NCBI GenBank assembly: GCA_002316345.1
Contig: DCDI01000110.1
Coordinates: 12,470 to 22,321 of the forward strand
Source: Phyllobacteriaceae bacterium UBA1059
GTDB lineage: Bacteria; Pseudomonadota; Alphaproteobacteria; Rhizobiales; Rhizobiaceae
Reading direction: 5' to 3'
DNA: 9,852 nt
Shown: positions 6,909 through 9,852 of the stretch, in pieces
Layout: the number at the start of each line of letters is the position of its first letter
Numbering within the stretch: the first letter of the stretch is position 1
The notes under the pieces: model-generated
What the model was told of the DNA's origin: nothing
The model's input: the letters and a program-made list of their open reading frames with translations, nothing else
The model's database searches: none
Position numbers and translations under genes: made by a program

Positions 6909-7688
6909 CTACTTGCGTGCCCGATAGCCCAGATTGGCGGAGATCTTATCAGCCGCTGCCAGCACGGCGCGGACCTGGTCGAGGCTTGGATCGGGCGCGA
7001 TGTGCTGCACGGAATCGTTGATGGCGATCGCCCCGACAAACCCGCCCAGCGCATCGAAGATGGGTGCGGCGACGGCGTTCAGCCCGACCATGGCTTCATT
7101 CGGTCCGGTGGCCCAGCGACGCTTGCGCACGGCATCGACCTCCGCCTGCAACTGATCGGCATCTGTGACGGTGTAGGGGGTATGCATATCCAGCCCTTCG
7201 GACAGGATGCGCGGAAGAAGCAGCCGGTCGCCGAAGGCAAGCGTGACCTTGCCCTGGGCGCTGGCGTGGTAATGGAGAAGCGAGCCGGGCTTGACGTGGA
7301 TCTCGATGTTGGAGCGGCTCGGCACGATTAAGAGGATGCGCACGCCGTCCGGTTCCGGCTGGCTGATGGCCACGGCATGGCCGGCCTGGTCGCGGAGCTC
7401 GCGGGCGACTTCGCGGGCCGCGGTTGCCAGTTCGAAGCTTTCGCTGACGGCTTGGCCCAATGACATCAGCCGCGCGCTGATCGAATAGCGCTCGGTTTCC
7501 TCGTTGCGGATGAGGTAGCCGGCCGACACCAGCGTTTGCAGGTGGCGGTGGATGCGGCTCTTGGTGGTGTTGAAGGCACGCGCCATTTCCGACACGCCGA
7601 CCGAGGTCTGGCCTCGGGCGACATATTCCAGGATTTCCAGCGCAAACTCGACCGCCTGGATCGAACCGCCTTTGGGTGCCTCATTCAT
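6909..7688 (-). CDS. IclR-family transcriptional regulator
   Basis: A 259-residue DNA-binding regulator. The N-terminal winged helix-turn-helix (about 9-70) reads SIQAVEFALEILEYVA, then VGVSEMARAFNTTKSRIHRHLQTL and a wing at RYSIS. The IclR effector domain (about 80-255) has the marks PGSLLHYHASAQGKVTLAF (134-152) and VGLNAVAAPIFDALGGFVGAIAI (201-223). The start at ATG 7688 gives the usual length (250-260) but has only a weak ribosome site. A TTG at 7775 would add 29 residues (low-complexity, Arg/Ser/Gly-rich), and I prefer the shorter form. It lies 117 nt downstream of the cupin gene on the same strand and converges on the aldehyde dehydrogenase. Its likely targets are the divergent cupin and TRAP promoters, because the motif found there also occurs upstream of this gene. 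Control of the dehydrogenase operon is less likely, as that has its own GntR protein. The effector is unknown. Confidence 0.92.
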   Translation of the reverse strand: MNEAPKGGSIQAVEFALEILEYVARGQTSVGVSEMARAFNTTKSRIHRHLQTLVSAGYLIRNEETERYSISARLMSLGQAVSESFELATAAREVARELRDQAGHAVAISQPEPDGVRILLIVPSRSNIEIHVKPGSLLHYHASAQGKVTLAFGDRLLLPRILSEGLDMHTPYTVTDADQLQAEVDAVRKRRWATGPNEAMVGLNAVAAPIFDALGGFVGAIAINDSVQHIAPDPSLDQVRAVLAAADKISANLGYRARK

Positions 7689-7762
7689 GCTTTGACCGTT
7701 TCCGACCCTTCTCGTGCCGCGAACCGGCCGGTGCGGGCTTTGGGCAGATAGACTGCCATTTT

Positions 7763-7769
7763 CGTTCTG
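7763..7769 (+). promoter_or_regulatory. Possible operator half-site upstream of iclR
   Basis: CGTTCTG here repeats the core of the motif found twice at the cupin/TRAP promoters. It lies 75 nt upstream of the iclR ATG, in the 117 nt gap after the cupin gene. No clear partner arm is seen nearby, so it could be a chance seven-base match. Confidence 0.3.
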
Positions 7770-7805
7770 GAGCAAGGCTGCCGCACTGCGACAACCTCGC
7801 CGATG

Positions 7806-8717
7806 TCAGCTGAGCGAGGCCGGTGCAGGATATTCGTCGGCGTTCAGCACCCAACCCTGGTTGGAAAAATCCGTGCGGGGCGGGGAGAAGATGTCGACCA
7901 GCTGGTTAAGCCCTTCGTCCATGCCGCGCGAGGTGTGGATCGCGGGCGGCGGGATCACGGTCAGCGACGGCGACTTCACCAGCGCATGCTCGTCATCGCG
8001 CCAGGCGTTGAGGTTGGTTGTCCAGGGCCAGCGCAGGTGATGGGTGTAAGTGCCGTCGAGGGCGAGCGATCCTTGTTCGAAATCGTCGTGATGATGCGGA
8101 GAGAGTTTCGCGATGTCGCGCGGACCGTGCTGCTCATCGAGGTAGTTCACCATCAGCGTGGTGCAGCGGAATATGCGTCCGAATCGGCCCGGGCTTGGCG
8201 GCACGTCGAGGCTGTATGCGCGGATGCGGAAGCCGCCGACCGGATCGGGCCAAGGCTCGAGCAGGGTCACATTCGGATGCTGCTCAGTGTAAGACTCGGC
8301 ATTGGCGCAAAGCGCGTTGAGATCGTCCGAACTGGTTGAGAAGATACGCGTTGCGCGGCCCCCTTTGGGCAGGGTGATGCGGCTATCGCCCGGTGGCAGG
8401 ATCACCAGAGAAAAGCCGTCGACCTCCACCCGCTCGCCGTTTGCCTCCACGATTGCCGGCGTCTCGCGGTCAGACAGAAGAAGGACGTATTCGTCGCCCT
8501 GGCCCGTGCGCGACAAGGACCCGCCGGCCTCGACCTCGCTATAACCCACGAGGAAGTTCTGGCCGCGAGTCAGCCATGTGCGGGCACCGTCTGCGGTAAT
8601 CTGTGGATCCGTCTGGTAGAACAGGCCGTAGTCGGCGCCGGAAAAGCTGGTTGGCGCTGCGGCCTGTGCAGCGGAAGCGGCAGCCATGCGCGAGCGCGGA
8701 TCTGTCTGATCATACAT
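7806..8717 (-). CDS. Uncharacterised two-barrel cupin (RmlC-like) protein
   Basis: A soluble protein of 303 residues that I do not recognise as any named enzyme. Two cupin-like beta barrels are visible. The N-terminal one (about 50-130) shows GDEYVLLLSD, then GERVEVDGFSLVILPPGDSRI, and lacks metal-binding histidines. The C-terminal one (about 180-290) carries a full metal motif: H208 and H210 followed by E214 (SPHHHDDFEQGSLALDG), then H261 in IPPPAIHTSRG. The first 25 residues are Ala/Ser-rich and probably disordered; there is no signal peptide. A role such as isomerase, dioxygenase or epimerase on a sugar acid or similar carboxylate would suit a metal cupin beside a TRAP importer, but that is inference only. 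The start at 8717 has GGGAGG (8729-8724) 6 nt before it. The gene is divergent from the TRAP binding-protein gene, with mirrored promoters, and is upstream of iclR on the same strand. Confidence 0.8.
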   Translation of the reverse strand: MYDQTDPRSRMAAASAAQAAAPTSFSGADYGLFYQTDPQITADGARTWLTRGQNFLVGYSEVEAGGSLSRTGQGDEYVLLLSDRETPAIVEANGERVEVDGFSLVILPPGDSRITLPKGGRATRIFSTSSDDLNALCANAESYTEQHPNVTLLEPWPDPVGGFRIRAYSLDVPPSPGRFGRIFRCTTLMVNYLDEQHGPRDIAKLSPHHHDDFEQGSLALDGTYTHHLRWPWTTNLNAWRDDEHALVKSPSLTVIPPPAIHTSRGMDEGLNQLVDIFSPPRTDFSNQGWVLNADEYPAPASLS

Positions 8718-8731
8718 CGTCTTCCTCCCGT

Positions 8732-8750
8732 CGTTCTCTCAAGCAGAACG
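8732..8750. promoter_or_regulatory. Inverted-repeat operator in the cupin leader
   Basis: CGTTCT (8732-8737) and AGAACG (8745-8750) form a perfect inverted repeat with a 7 nt centre. It lies between the predicted -10 element and the ribosome site of the cupin gene. The dyad fits a dimeric repressor, perhaps the IclR protein. Confidence 0.6.
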
Positions 8751-8762
8751 TTGATAGCGAAA

Positions 8763-8792
8763 ATGATGCAGGTTGAACGAGTTGATTGTCAA
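8763..8792 (-). promoter_or_regulatory. Sigma-70-type promoter of the cupin gene
   Basis: On the - strand a perfect TTGACA (8792-8787) is followed after 18 nt by CATCAT (8768-8763, four of six consensus bases). The predicted RNA start falls just before or within the inverted repeat at 8732-8750. Confidence 0.65.
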
Positions 8793-8837
8793 GCATGGCC
8801 GGTAAGCGCAGATCAGAAAATTCTTTCGTAGGCCCGC

Positions 8838-8866
8838 TTGACAGCGGAAAACAATCAAAACACTAT
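8838..8866 (+). promoter_or_regulatory. Sigma-70-type promoter of the TRAP transporter operon
   Basis: A perfect TTGACA (8838-8843), a 17 nt spacer and CACTAT (8861-8866, three of six, with the key A at position 2 and final T present). It shares the extended GCTTGACA with the opposite promoter. The leader to ATG 8910 would be about 37 nt. Confidence 0.65.
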
Positions 8867-8878
8867 TCTCCGTAACAG

Positions 8879-8892
8879 CGTTCTGCATAACG
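8879..8892. promoter_or_regulatory. Operator-like near-palindrome in the TRAP leader
   Basis: CGTT-C-TGCA-T-AACG pairs in six of seven positions and contains the same CGTTCTGC as the cupin operator. It starts 12 nt after the -10 element, exactly as on the other strand, and lies just before the ribosome site. Confidence 0.55.
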
Positions 8893-8909
8893 AAACGGAG
8901 GAGACGTTC

Positions 8910-9852
8910 ATGCTGACTCGCCGACAGGTCCTTGCGTCGACTGGCGCAATGGCTGCTACCCTTGCCATGCCCAATATTGCCCGCGCCGCACCGATCCAGA
9001 TGCGGTACGCCCATGCAGCCAACGAAATTCACCCCGGCCACATCGCCGCGCTGGAGTTCAAGAAGGCGCTGGAAACGCTCGTTCCCGGCGCCATCGAAAT
9101 TACCATCTTTCCGAACCGCCAGCTCGGCGAAGACAAGCAGAACCTCGAATCCGCGATTGCGGGCGTGGTCGATCTCTGCGGCTGCTCGGGCGTGCAATAC
9201 CCGCTCGTCACCGGGCGGCAGGCGCTCGACGCCTACCAGCTCCCCTTCCTGATCCGCGACTATGACCATTTCACCAAGCTTGCGACCAGCGATGTCGGCC
9301 AGAAGCTTCTGGACGATCTGGAGCCGGCCGGCCTCGTCGGCTTGCAGACGACGGATATCGGCAAGCGCCACTTCGTGTCGGCCGGCAAGGTCGTGAAATC
9401 GCTGCCCGATTTTGCCGGCTTGAAGACCCGCATCCTGCCGGTGCCGTTGCACAAGGCCATCTGGGAAGCGGTGGGTACATCGCCCGTCGGCCTGCCCTAT
9501 GGCGAAGTCTATGGCGCGCTGGAAACCAAGGTCATCGACGCCGTCGAGATCAACGTGTCCTCGATGCTGTCGGAGAACCTCTGGGAAGTCGGCAAGAACT
9601 TCACGCTCACCGGTCATTATCCCTGGCACAATGTCACGGCCATGAACAAGATGGTGTTCGATGGGCTGCCGCAGGAGCTGCAGCAAGCGGTTCGCGAGGC
9701 CGGCAAACAATCGATCAAGCCGACCATGGACTACACCGCCAAGCAGGACATGGAAGGCCGCGACCAGCTCAAGGCCAAGGGCGTGACGATCTACGAACTG
9801 GAAAACCTGCAGGAAATGCAGGCCAAGGTCGCGCCGATCGTGGACACCTGGA
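8910..9852 (+). CDS. dctP: TRAP transporter solute-binding protein, DctP family (3' truncated by window edge)
   Basis: The periplasmic receptor of a TRAP importer, which uses the ion gradient rather than ATP, usually for organic acids. 314 residues are visible and the frame is still open at the window end; family members are about 325-340, so only the last few residues are missing. Residues 1-27 are an export signal: LTRRQVLAS, then an Ala-rich stretch ending ARA-A. The paired arginines are compatible with Tat export, but a Sec signal is not excluded. The body matches DctP: NRQLGEDKQNLESAIAGVVDL (69-89), R174 in GLKTRILPV (the carboxylate-gripping Arg of the family), and GLPYGEVYGALETKVIDAVE (194-213). 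The start is fixed by GGAGGAG (8897-8903) 6 nt before ATG 8910. The DctQ/DctM membrane subunits are expected just beyond the window. The ligand is probably a carboxylate or sugar acid; its identity is not readable from sequence. Confidence 0.93.
   Translation, partial: MLTRRQVLASTGAMAATLAMPNIARAAPIQMRYAHAANEIHPGHIAALEFKKALETLVPGAIEITIFPNRQLGEDKQNLESAIAGVVDLCGCSGVQYPLVTGRQALDAYQLPFLIRDYDHFTKLATSDVGQKLLDDLEPAGLVGLQTTDIGKRHFVSAGKVVKSLPDFAGLKTRILPVPLHKAIWEAVGTSPVGLPYGEVYGALETKVIDAVEINVSSMLSENLWEVGKNFTLTGHYPWHNVTAMNKMVFDGLPQELQQAVREAGKQSIKPTMDYTAKQDMEGRDQLKAKGVTIYELENLQEMQAKVAPIVDTW

Noticed and set aside
4207..7688. Calling the region a blc (attKLM) operon
   Set aside because: There is no lactonase, the gene order and strand of the IclR gene differ, and a GntR gene with its own operator sits at the operon head.
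7723..7732. ACCGGCCGGT palindrome upstream of iclR
   Set aside because: It has no loop and no T-run, so it cannot be a terminator. Short G+C palindromes are expected in such DNA.
8739..9710. Long open frame (323 codons) on the - strand
   Set aside because: It lies antisense to the DctP gene, whose + frame has a strong ribosome site, export signal and family motifs. The antisense frame is His/Asp/Arg-rich without domains and would cover both promoters.
1..9852. Mobile element, CRISPR array, phage, toxin-antitoxin or RNA gene
   Set aside because: I saw no transposase, integrase, terminal repeats, regular spacer repeats or tRNA-like sequence. All gaps are under 200 nt and are explained by promoters and operators.

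Overview
This 9.85 kb window looks like part of an alphaproteobacterial genome, most likely from the Rhizobium/Agrobacterium/Ensifer group. That view rests on the high G+C composition, the strong GGAGG-type ribosome sites, the density of ABC and TRAP transporters with GntR and IclR regulators, and the resemblance of individual proteins to rhizobial-type catabolic genes. The assignment is inference; there is no rRNA or marker gene here. Nothing looks like a mobile element, CRISPR array, tRNA or phage gene. The region is a tightly packed catabolic patchwork with almost no spare DNA.

Left part (1-3359, + strand): the 3' end of a sugar ABC transporter operon. It holds the C-terminal ATPase domain of a YtfR-type protein, then two membrane permeases that closely resemble E. 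coli YtfT and YjfF (galactofuranose/galactose-type importer). ATGA overlaps join all three genes. A FadR-type GntR regulator follows 7 nt after yjfF and is probably co-transcribed. It appears to lack one of the usual FCD-domain metal-binding histidines.

Middle part (3365-6886): a GntR/FCD repressor on the - strand is divergent from a two-gene + strand operon. The operon encodes an iron-type alcohol dehydrogenase and an aldehyde dehydrogenase of the succinate-semialdehyde dehydrogenase type. Together they would oxidise an alcohol or hydroxyacid to an aldehyde and then to an acid; 4-hydroxybutyrate to succinate is one candidate. The intergenic region carries a 23 bp palindrome plus an extra direct copy of its half-site, placed over the likely promoters of both genes.

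Right part (6909-9852): an IclR regulator and an uncharacterised two-barrel cupin protein lie on the - strand, divergent from a TRAP transporter solute-binding protein that runs off the right edge. The cupin/TRAP intergenic region holds two back-to-back promoters that are near mirror images. Each has GCTTGACA, a -10 element, then CGTTCTGC exactly 12 nt further on. This points to one regulator, plausibly the IclR protein, controlling both genes. A third CGTTCTG lies upstream of iclR.

Taken together the window has three local regulators, two kinds of importer and three catabolic-type proteins. I see no clearly new molecular machine. The most original content is the mirrored dual operator, the clustered GntR operator, and a bicupin of unknown function tied to a TRAP uptake system.
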